A stretch of DNA of 5,149 nucleotides from assembly GCA_009786775.1 (NCBI GenBank), contig WQRL01000169.1, positions 1 through 5,149 on the forward strand, read 5' to 3'. Positions 1-5,149 of this stretch are shown piece by piece (the first letter of the stretch is position 1; every line of letters starts with the position of its first letter). This DNA comes from Oscillospiraceae bacterium. GTDB lineage: Bacteria; Bacillota; Clostridia; Oscillospirales; Oscillospiraceae. The position numbers were made by a program, and so were the translations under genes. Under the pieces are notes generated by a model. The model worked only from the letters and a program-made list of their open reading frames with translations. It was not told where the DNA came from and ran no database searches.

Positions 1-318
1 TATGACGTGCTGTTTTCAAGCGGCGCACTCCATTATATCAAACCGGAACTGCGTGACGAGGTAATGGCAAATTATAAATCCCATGTCAATGAAAACGGGA
101 TTGTAACACTACACGTTTTTGTAGAAAAGCCGTTCATCACTGCACCGCCAGAAAAAGAAGAAAACTCATTCCATTGGAAATCCGGGCAACTTTTCACTTA
201 CTTCCACGACTGGTATATTGAGAATTGTTTGGAGTATATCTTTAACTGCAATTCTTCCGACATACCACACCGCCACGCCGCAAACCGGCTATATGCACGA
301 AACGCGAAGGAGATTTAA
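1..318 (+). CDS. Class I SAM-dependent methyltransferase (TehB-like), C-terminal part only
   Basis: The frame is open from the first base of the window to a TAA at 316-318, giving 105 residues; the true start lies to the left. It opens with YDVLFSSGALHYI, which resembles the post-strand-4 segment (D-x-[LIV]..S...LHY) of Rossmann-fold methyltransferases. It ends with GQLFTYFHDWYIENCLEYIF followed by a short SSDIPHRHAANRLYAR tail, typical of TehB-like small-molecule methyltransferases: a 'G-E/Q-L..YF.DW' helix, then strands with conserved H/R residues. The family transfers methyl groups from S-adenosylmethionine to small substrates in the cytoplasm; the tellurite link is known only for some members, so no substrate is assigned. 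The SAM-binding motif I would lie outside the window. A second copy of the same family begins three bases after the stop, so the two probably formed a tandem pair in one transcript. The family is fairly certain; whether the gene is complete upstream cannot be seen. Confidence 0.8.
   Translation, partial: YDVLFSSGALHYIKPELRDEVMANYKSHVNENGIVTLHVFVEKPFITAPPEKEENSFHWKSGQLFTYFHDWYIENCLEYIFNCNSSDIPHRHAANRLYARNAKEI
307..312 (+). promoter_or_regulatory. Ribosome binding site of the second methyltransferase gene
   Basis: AAGGAG lies nine bases before the ATG at 322 and overlaps the last codons of the preceding gene. This supports the choice of start and implies that the two methyltransferase reading frames were translated from one mRNA. 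Confidence 0.75.
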
Positions 319-321
319 CGG

Positions 322-549
322 ATGGACAAACCTTTCTGGGAGCAAACCTACCGCGACGGCTCAGTATCTACATTTACAAAAGACCCGACTGCTGACATAG
401 CGGAATATTGGACATTGTTTCCTGCTGGCGGGACTGTTTTGGATGTCGGTTGCGGCGAGGGCCGCAATTCCCCTGCCGCCTTAACAAAGCCCGCCCCCGC
501 GCCTTACTCCTGTTGCTCCAGAAGTTTTAGTGCACCTGAAAAATCGTAA
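322..549 (+). pseudogene. Truncated TehB-like SAM methyltransferase, N-terminal fragment fused to antisense sequence
   Basis: The frame starts at ATG 322 behind a strong ribosome binding site. Residues 1-50 look like a genuine N-terminus: MDKPFWEQTYRDGSVSTF, then FPAGGTVLDVGCGEGRNS, where VLDVGCGEGRN is the glycine-rich SAM-binding motif I. In relatives this is followed by a hydrophobic helix (of the type LFLA or IFLA) and about 140 further residues. Here resemblance ends after the Asn-Ser at about base 470. The remaining codons (PAALTKPAPAPYSCC and onwards to TAA 547-549) are a low-complexity read-through; from base 504 they are antisense to the kinase 3' end. The product would have motif I but none of the rest of the catalytic fold, so it should be inactive. 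The cause could be an insertion, a deletion or a rearrangement joining this locus to the operon on the right, or an assembly join; the sequence alone does not decide. The rest of the gene is not seen elsewhere in the window. Confidence 0.75.
466..503. other. Breakpoint region between methyltransferase remnant and kinase operon
   Basis: This short GC-rich stretch separates the last recognisable methyltransferase codon (about 470) from the kinase stop codon (504-506, minus strand). It contains CCTGCCGCCTTAACA at 472-486, a near match to a sequence at 5067-5080 beyond the other end of the operon, and a C-rich run, CCCGCCCCCGCGCC, at 490-503. Read on the minus strand the run becomes a G-rich segment followed by CTTTGTT. 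This looks like the second half of an intrinsic terminator, but no complementary first arm exists between it and the kinase coding sequence, so no terminator is called. Confidence 0.45.
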
Positions 550-3500
550 TCTTCGACGCGGGCAATGACTTCTTGAAGGCCTGCAACCCCTTTGAGCTTC
601 CCTGCATACTCCACGGAGCTATAGTCGCCTGCGGCGAGCAGGTCTTTGAGGTCCGCGATAGCTGCCATTAGCTCTTCGCCGTCTATTGCTGCGCCCCGTG
701 CTCCCTTGCCTCCGTCCCGCTCTTCTTCCTGCAGCCTCTTAAAAATCGGCACATATTCCTCCAGGGCTTCCCGAAGTTCCTTGCTGAGCCTGTCAAGCTG
801 TTCGGAAGTGTGACTTGCCTCACCGTTTCCAAAGGCGGTTTCAAGGGCGAAGGCCGCATCCTTGAGCTCTGTTTTGCCCAAATACGCAGCAATGCTCTTT
901 AGGGAGTGAGCAAGCCGCTGTGCAGTCTTGTAATCACCTGCGTCAACCGCAGAGATTATCTGCTCATACGAATCGCTATTATCCTTTACAAAGGCTTCAA
1001 CCGAACTGCGAAACAGCTCCGCATCTTCACCGGCAGGCACACTTACTGCATCTGCATTCGCCACAGACTTGCAAAGCTCCTGCGGCAAGTGCCTCTTGAG
1101 CACAGCGCACAAAGCCCCTACATCTATGGGCTTTGAAACAAAGTCAGTAAAACCCTGCTTCAAAAACATCTCTCGGGCATTCTCCACGGCGTTGGCCGTG
1201 AGCGCAACTATCGGGATGTCTTTGTATTTCCCGCCGAGTTGCTTGATTTTCACGAGTGTCTCAACGCCGTCCATTTCGGGCATCATGTGATCCATGAACA
1301 CTATGTCATAATCCGAACACAGTATCCGCTCAATTGCTTTAGCTCCTGAATCCACAAGTTCAGCGTCAATATCCATGATTAGCAAAAGCCCATGAGCGAC
1401 TTTTAAGTTAAAATCATTATCATCAACGACCAGCACCTTGGCACCCGGCGCTCTTAGGTTAAATTCATTTTTTTGAAATTTCTCGCTGTAGATATTGTCA
1501 GGATTACCCAGCACAATCGGAATTGTTATAATAAATGCCGCACCGTGTCCATACTCGCTTTCGACTAAAATCTCGCCGCCCATCATATTTACAAATGATT
1601 TGCTTATAGGCAGGCCCAGCCCTGTGCCCACCGCTTTCCAGTGATTTGATACATCAAGCTGTTCAAAAGGGTCAAAAAGCCTAGGCAAATCGGCCTGCCT
1701 AATCCCTACACCAGTGTCATCAATTCTAAACTGGAGATTATCTCCGAGTTTTCTTACACTGAGCTTTACATAACCCTTTTCCGTAAACTTCACGGCGTTA
1801 CCGCAAATATTTATCAGGACTTGCCGGAGCCTTACGTCGTCACCATAAAGATATGGCGGCAAATCTTCAGAAAAATCTACTTTGAAATCCAGCCCCTTTG
1901 TGTTTGCAGCATATGTGAACATGGAGCTGATATTGTCCGCAAGCTGGTGTAAATTATAATCCACGGGGTTTAGCTCAAACTTGCCCGCCTCGATTTTGGA
2001 CATATCCAGCAGGTCATTTATTATGGCGAGCAACAAATGGGCGGAAACATTGATGCTCTTTATATAGTTTGCTTGACGGTTGCTAAGTTCCTCAAGTTCC
2101 AAAATATCCGTCATTCCTATAATAGCGTTCATCGGTGTGCGGATTTCATGGGACATATTGGATAAAAACTCCGTTTTCGTACGGTTTGCCTGCTGCTCGG
2201 CCTCAACAGCCCGGAGCAGCTCCTTCTGTTTAAGGGACAGTTCCTCCGTGCGGATATCTATGAGCTTCTCAAACCTGAACCTTTCCCCACGCTTACGCAG
2301 CAGCAAAATTAATGTAAAAAGCAAAACCAGCAGCAGCACCGCCCCGGCGATGATGTACACAAAGCGCTCCTCCGCAAGCCTGACTCTAAAGTCATAGGTT
2401 CTTCTCAGCCATCTGCCTGAAATACTGTCCACATCAACAAGCCTCACAGCCCTAGTGACTATGGAAGCCAGCACTTCCTCTTCATTGTTAAATCCAAAAG
2501 TTGAGTCAAATGAATAGTCGAAAAGAAAATTCGCCTTATAGCCTGTAAGCTCCCGGAAATTGGTCATGGCTAACAGATGGTGTGAACTTGTCATAACCAT
2601 CTCAACTTCCCCACGCTCCAGTGCATCAAATGCAGCAAATACAGAATCGTAGAGATATACCTGGCGGTGGTTGGGAAACCAGTTTCGCAGGAGTTCTTCA
2701 TGGGCAGTGCCCAAGGACACGCCAATACTCACATAGGGTATCTCGTTTATATTTATATCGCGGAACTCAGACTTGGAGATGAGTGCAACCTTGTCATCCA
2801 TGAACCTCTCCCCAGCCCATATAAACCGCCCATGCCGCTCCTTCGTTTCGATGAGTTCAGTAAGCATTGAGGCTTGCCCCTGCTCTAACAGGCCAATAAG
2901 CTCACTAAAAGATGCCTGCCCGTCATTTATACGCACAAAACTTATTCCAGTAAGAGCTTCAATTTCCCGGATCAAGTCAATCGCTATCCCTTCAAATTCC
3001 CCTGTGCGGGCATTGAAGAAGCTTATGGGGTAATTGTCCGTTTCTGCTGCGTAGTATACGTAAGGGGTATGTCTTATGAAATGACGCTCATGAAAGTCCA
3101 ACTGACTAAAGAGTTTCGCTTTCAAATACGCCTGCTGCCCCTGGCTGTAAAGCTGGGTCAAATGGCCAATGGCTCCGCTCTCAAGCGCCAGTTGCACAAT
3201 TTCGATTATGCTGCTCAGTTCCGCATTCTTAGCTGCGAGGGAAACAGGGCTGAATACAAAAGGAAAATAAGTCTTCATTACTACATTTTCAAACCTGCTA
3301 AAGACAGCTTCACTCTGAGATTCAGAAAAGAATACGTCAATCTCCCCGCTGCATAGCATTTCGTATGCGCGCTCAAAGTCAGGAATGCTGTAGGCATTAA
3401 ACTCATGCTGCTCAAACCGCACAATCTCCGGCTTGGTAACTGAATCTTGCAAAAAGCCGTAGTTTAACACCCTCGTCTGGGCGATTTCCTCTAAGGGAGG

Positions 3501-3962
3501 CTGCCCCTCCATCCTCACCGTTATTACATGCCTTTGCGCGATATCCTCAGTCATAAAATATATCTCGCGCCGCTCCTGCGTCGCTGTGAGCGCGGTGGTA
3601 AAATCCACAGTGCCGCCGGCAAGGCCTTCGGTGATTTCATCCAAGTCATACATCACTGGAGTAAACTCAATTCCGAAAAGGCCTGATAGCCATCCGCTCA
3701 CAAGCACAGCAAAGCCTTGCAGGCTACCGTCGTCATCGCGGAACATTTCGGTGCCATAAACTGAGGCTAGAACAAAGTTTCTATTCTGCTGCCGCAGGCT
3801 TTCTACCCTCTGCTTCAGCCCGGCCGAAACTCCGGGTATTTCGCTAAATGATATTTCCGCCCAGTCTTTTTCTGCCACTTCATTTGAAGAGCAGCCTGCG
3901 GCCATTGCCATTAGTGTTACCGCTATGAGGAAAGCTGAGCATATACGTCTAAGTGCCGTCAT
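504..3962 (-). CDS. Lipoprotein-type hybrid sensor histidine kinase with tandem SBP_bac_3 sensor domains, REC and Hpt
   Basis: This 1152-residue membrane sensor kinase is built for a multistep phosphorelay. Residues 1-24 form a signal peptide with a lipobox-like MAAGC, so Cys24 may be lipidated. Two amino-acid-binding-protein-like domains follow at about 62-275 and 298-525. Each keeps the T-x-E-R signature (T128-R131 and T373-R376) whose arginine holds the ligand carboxylate in relatives. One transmembrane helix spans 534-555, then a charged helical linker of about 45 residues with no HAMP or PAS domain. HisKA has the H-box SHEIRTP with His605. HATPase has the N-box N718/N722, DDTGVGI at 748-754, LFDPFEQ at 762-768 and GTGLGL at 779-784. 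REC (about 841-957) has D847/D848, phosphoacceptor D891, T922 and K944. Hpt (about 976-1075) has AHSLKS with His1019. A further helical module fills about 1093-1152. The order resembles BvgS/EvgS without the PAS domain. The start follows an SD site seven bases upstream and lies 11 bases after the cyclase stop. All catalytic residues are intact. The ligand is unknown; amino-acid-like is inference. Confidence 0.93.
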   Translation of the reverse strand: MTALRRICSAFLIAVTLMAMAAGCSSNEVAEKDWAEISFSEIPGVSAGLKQRVESLRQQNRNFVLASVYGTEMFRDDDGSLQGFAVLVSGWLSGLFGIEFTPVMYDLDEITEGLAGGTVDFTTALTATQERREIYFMTEDIAQRHVITVRMEGQPPLEEIAQTRVLNYGFLQDSVTKPEIVRFEQHEFNAYSIPDFERAYEMLCSGEIDVFFSESQSEAVFSRFENVVMKTYFPFVFSPVSLAAKNAELSSIIEIVQLALESGAIGHLTQLYSQGQQAYLKAKLFSQLDFHERHFIRHTPYVYYAAETDNYPISFFNARTGEFEGIAIDLIREIEALTGISFVRINDGQASFSELIGLLEQGQASMLTELIETKERHGRFIWAGERFMDDKVALISKSEFRDININEIPYVSIGVSLGTAHEELLRNWFPNHRQVYLYDSVFAAFDALERGEVEMVMTSSHHLLAMTNFRELTGYKANFLFDYSFDSTFGFNNEEEVLASIVTRAVRLVDVDSISGRWLRRTYDFRVRLAEERFVYIIAGAVLLLVLLFTLILLLRKRGERFRFEKLIDIRTEELSLKQKELLRAVEAEQQANRTKTEFLSNMSHEIRTPMNAIIGMTDILELEELSNRQANYIKSINVSAHLLLAIINDLLDMSKIEAGKFELNPVDYNLHQLADNISSMFTYAANTKGLDFKVDFSEDLPPYLYGDDVRLRQVLINICGNAVKFTEKGYVKLSVRKLGDNLQFRIDDTGVGIRQADLPRLFDPFEQLDVSNHWKAVGTGLGLPISKSFVNMMGGEILVESEYGHGAAFIITIPIVLGNPDNIYSEKFQKNEFNLRAPGAKVLVVDDNDFNLKVAHGLLLIMDIDAELVDSGAKAIERILCSDYDIVFMDHMMPEMDGVETLVKIKQLGGKYKDIPIVALTANAVENAREMFLKQGFTDFVSKPIDVGALCAVLKRHLPQELCKSVANADAVSVPAGEDAELFRSSVEAFVKDNSDSYEQIISAVDAGDYKTAQRLAHSLKSIAAYLGKTELKDAAFALETAFGNGEASHTSEQLDRLSKELREALEEYVPIFKRLQEEERDGGKGARGAAIDGEELMAAIADLKDLLAAGDYSSVEYAGKLKGVAGLQEVIARVEDYDFSGALKLLEQQE

Positions 3963-3969
3963 ATGATCG

Positions 3970-3975
3970 CCCCCT
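3970..3975 (-). promoter_or_regulatory. Ribosome binding site of the kinase, overlapping the cyclase stop codon
   Basis: On the minus strand AGGGGG precedes the kinase ATG (3962-3960) by seven bases. The first two bases of this site are the last two of the TAG stop (3976-3974) of the upstream GGDEF gene, so ribosomes ending the cyclase cover the kinase initiation site. This favours translational coupling and supports the chosen kinase start. Confidence 0.7.
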
Positions 3976-4888
3976 ATTCTCCAAATATAACAACCCTGTT
4001 TCTGCCGCTTTCTTTGGCCTTATAAAGCGCACGGTCTGCTTTGTTAATAAATTCGGAAGTATCGCTGCCCACCTGCGGAATCACCGAATATAAGCCAATA
4101 CTCGCCGTAATTCCGGTTTCCTGCCCATCCTCAGTGGTAATAACTGAGGCTTCAATGGTTTTGCGGATCTTCTCCGCCACCATCTCAGCGCCTTTGTCAT
4201 CGGTGCATGGAAGAAGCACAATAAACTCTTCCCCGCCCCAGCGCGCCGCTATATCAAAGGGGCGCATTACCGCATCATGGCACACCGAAGCCACCAGCTT
4301 GAGAGCTTGGTCGCCCTGCTGGTGCCCGTAAGTATCATTGTAGTTTTTGAAATGATCCACATCAAGCATGAGCACACTTATTGAGGTTTGCTCCCTGATG
4401 GCCCTGCCCCATTCTGCAAGCAAACGGTTATCAAACCCCCGCCTGTTGGATATCTCTGTGAGAGGGTCTATCATGCCAATACTTTCAATTGTGCGCATTT
4501 GTGAAACTATTTTCAGATGGGTGCTGACCCTAGCTTTGACTATGGATTTACTGAATGGTTTAGCTATATAGTCCACGGCACCCAGCGAAAAACCTTTTTC
4601 TTCATCTTTGACGCCCGATAGCCCGGTTATGAATATAACCGGGATGCTCCGTGTGATTTCAGACGCTTTGAGCGCTTCGATGGTCTCAAACCCGGTAATA
4701 TCCGGCATGAGCACGTCGAGCAATATTAAATCAGGCCTATGCTCCTCTGCAAGCTCAATGCAGCGGCTGCCTGTTTTGGCCACAAGCAAATTGTACAACG
4801 GCGAGAGTATTTGGCCCAATATGTCTAAATTGTGCTTTTCATCGTCTGTTATCAGTACCGTGAATTCTTTCTTCTCAACCTTAATCAT
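3974..4888 (-). CDS. Response regulator diguanylate cyclase (REC-GGDEF, PleD-like)
   Basis: The 304-residue cytoplasmic protein should make c-di-GMP from two GTP molecules when its receiver domain is phosphorylated. The REC domain (about 9-125) shows the acidic pair D15/D16, phosphoacceptor D58 in LILLDVLMP, T88 and K110-P111. A short helical linker containing MRTIESIGMIDPLTEISNRR leads into the GGDEF domain (about 138-303). There, D176 in LMLDVDHFK and N184/D185 provide metal and base contacts, and the active-site loop is GGEEF at 218-222, a catalytically competent variant. R209-x-x-D212, five residues before the loop, matches the inhibitory I-site, so product feedback is likely. Unlike PleD, which has two receiver domains, there is only one here. 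It is the first gene of the operon, with the hybrid kinase 11 bases downstream. The natural inference is that this kinase's relay phosphorylates D58, coupling an external signal to c-di-GMP level. The ATG at 4888 has a GGGGAG site seven bases upstream. Confidence 0.93.
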   Translation of the reverse strand: MIKVEKKEFTVLITDDEKHNLDILGQILSPLYNLLVAKTGSRCIELAEEHRPDLILLDVLMPDITGFETIEALKASEITRSIPVIFITGLSGVKDEEKGFSLGAVDYIAKPFSKSIVKARVSTHLKIVSQMRTIESIGMIDPLTEISNRRGFDNRLLAEWGRAIREQTSISVLMLDVDHFKNYNDTYGHQQGDQALKLVASVCHDAVMRPFDIAARWGGEEFIVLLPCTDDKGAEMVAEKIRKTIEASVITTEDGQETGITASIGLYSVIPQVGSDTSEFINKADRALYKAKESGRNRVVIFGE

Positions 4889-4895
4889 GACTACA

Positions 4896-4901
4896 CTCCC
4901 C
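4896..4901 (-). promoter_or_regulatory. Ribosome binding site of the REC-GGDEF gene
   Basis: GGGGAG on the minus strand lies seven bases before the ATG at 4888-4886. It fixes the start and sits just downstream of a perfect hairpin that could affect its accessibility. Confidence 0.75.
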
Positions 4902-4907
4902 AGCCCT

Positions 4908-4925
4908 CGCTAAATAGCTTTAGCG
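4908..4925 (-). promoter_or_regulatory. Perfect 7-bp inverted repeat in the operon leader
   Basis: CGCTAAATAGCTTTAGCG (plus strand) is a perfect inverted repeat with 7-base arms and a 4-base loop. It ends six bases upstream of the GGDEF gene's ribosome binding site. In the mRNA it would fold as a small hairpin; in DNA it could equally be an operator for a dimeric regulator. There is no U-run, so it is not a terminator. Confidence 0.45.
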
Positions 4926-4990
4926 GATGATTAAAAGTCTGCCAATACTGTTTTATTCAAATTTAGGATATCGCGTTCCCCAACATAATC

Positions 4991-5019
4991 ATAATATCAC
5001 TTTATCACAAGCTCTGCAA
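4991..5019 (-). promoter_or_regulatory. Candidate extended -10 promoter of the GGDEF-kinase operon
   Basis: Read on the minus strand, TTGCAG (5019-5014) and TATTAT (4996-4991) are separated by exactly 17 bases. TATTAT is preceded by TGA, giving the extended -10 pattern TGnTATTAT. The -10 box matches the housekeeping sigma consensus in five of six positions; the -35 box is weak, which suits an extended -10 promoter. Transcription would begin near 4984, leaving a leader of about 95 bases. The surroundings are AT-rich, as expected. This is the only good promoter candidate I find in front of the operon. Confidence 0.5.
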
Positions 5020-5063
5020 TAAATATTTGTGTTTTGAGTCAATGGTTTTACTAGCCCCCCGAT

Positions 5064-5149
5064 AAACCAGCCGCCTAACACGGGCGCTGTTCTGGGGAGG
5101 AAAGCGGGGTGTCCGCAGACCAGCCGGACATGGTTGCTGCTCTGGGGGG
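5064..5149. repeat. Imperfect direct repeat of about 35 bases, two copies, right edge of window
   Basis: Two related segments lie 53 bases apart: 5064-5100 and 5117-5149. Both begin with A[A/G]ACCAGCCG, contain an ACA, and end with GCTG[T/C]TCTGGGG. The second copy lacks a few bases in the middle and may continue beyond the window. In both copies CAGC near the left end can pair with GCTG near the right. Copy 1 forms the longer stem, 5068-5075 with 5083-5089 and one bulged base. An overlapping alternative stem pairs TGTCCG (5110-5115) with CGGACA (5125-5130). No identity with a named repeat family is recognised, and the segment is not coding as far as I can see. Confidence 0.4.

Noticed and set aside
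451..466. Perfect hairpin TGCGGC-GAGG-GCCGCA as a terminator for the kinase operon
   Set aside because: It lies inside the codons for the conserved CGEGRN of SAM motif I, so the protein sequence explains it. No T-run follows on either strand.
486..503. G-rich segment plus CTTTGTT after the kinase stop (minus strand) as an intrinsic terminator
   Set aside because: Only one arm is present; no complementary C-rich partner lies between it and the kinase coding sequence.
2080..2397. Plus-strand open frames of 67-105 codons opposite the kinase and cyclase genes
   Set aside because: They are antisense shadows: Ser/Leu-rich, with no ribosome binding sites and no family resemblance, while the minus-strand frames carry complete catalytic motifs.
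4889..4990. c-di-GMP riboswitch in the leader of the cyclase operon
   Set aside because: The conserved GEMM-type core sequences and the paired stems around them are not seen. The leader of about 95 bases is AT-rich with only one short hairpin.
5037..5042. TTGACT on the minus strand as a strong -35 box
   Set aside because: Seventeen bases downstream there is only TTGCAG, and no acceptable -10 hexamer lies at 16-18 bases. The TTGCAG/TGATATTAT pair further down is better.
5005..5149. Open frame on the minus strand entering from the right edge and ending at a TGA near 5005 (47 codons, with RRLVYRGASKTIDSK)
   Set aside because: A frame of 47 codons without a stop is expected by chance in GC-rich sequence. 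It overlaps the repeat and the candidate -35 region and shows no recognised domain. It could be the tail of a gene outside the window, but nothing here supports that.

Overview
The window looks like bacterial chromosome of roughly balanced base composition. Purine-rich Shine-Dalgarno sites precede all three visible starts, and the large sensor kinase has a lipoprotein-type leader. Together with the TehB-like methyltransferases this fits a Clostridia-like Firmicute, but that assignment is an impression from protein style, not a phylogenetic result.

Layout from left to right. Bases 1-318 (+) hold the C-terminal half of a class I SAM-dependent methyltransferase of the TehB-like kind, cut by the window edge. 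Three bases later a second gene of the same family starts at 322 (+) behind a good ribosome binding site. Its family resemblance stops about 50 codons in, just after the SAM-binding motif I, near base 470. The frame then runs antisense into the end of the next gene, so this copy is a truncated remnant. Facing it on the minus strand is a two-gene operon that fills 504-4888. The upstream gene (4888-3974) is a REC-GGDEF diguanylate cyclase. The downstream gene (3962-504) is a 1152-residue hybrid sensor kinase: lipobox, two extracytoplasmic periplasmic-binding-protein-like sensor domains, one transmembrane helix, HisKA, HATPase, REC, Hpt and an additional C-terminal helical module. The 261-base leader at 4889-5149 contains a candidate extended -10 promoter, a perfect hairpin just upstream of the first ribosome binding site, and an imperfect repeat of about 35 bases at the far right edge.

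How the genes probably work together: an extracellular, perhaps amino-acid-like, ligand is read by the tandem sensor domains. The kinase autophosphorylates at His605 and relays through Asp891 and His1019, and the Hpt domain or the kinase itself could phosphorylate Asp58 of the co-transcribed cyclase to control c-di-GMP synthesis. The pairing is inferred from operon structure and domain content. All key catalytic residues of both proteins are present.

The most unusual points are the breakpoint in the second methyltransferase, a short near-identical sequence found both at that breakpoint and just outside the operon's promoter, the combination of a lipobox with two sensor domains in one hybrid kinase, and the structured repeat at the right edge. 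No RNA gene, CRISPR array, transposase or clear intrinsic terminator was found.
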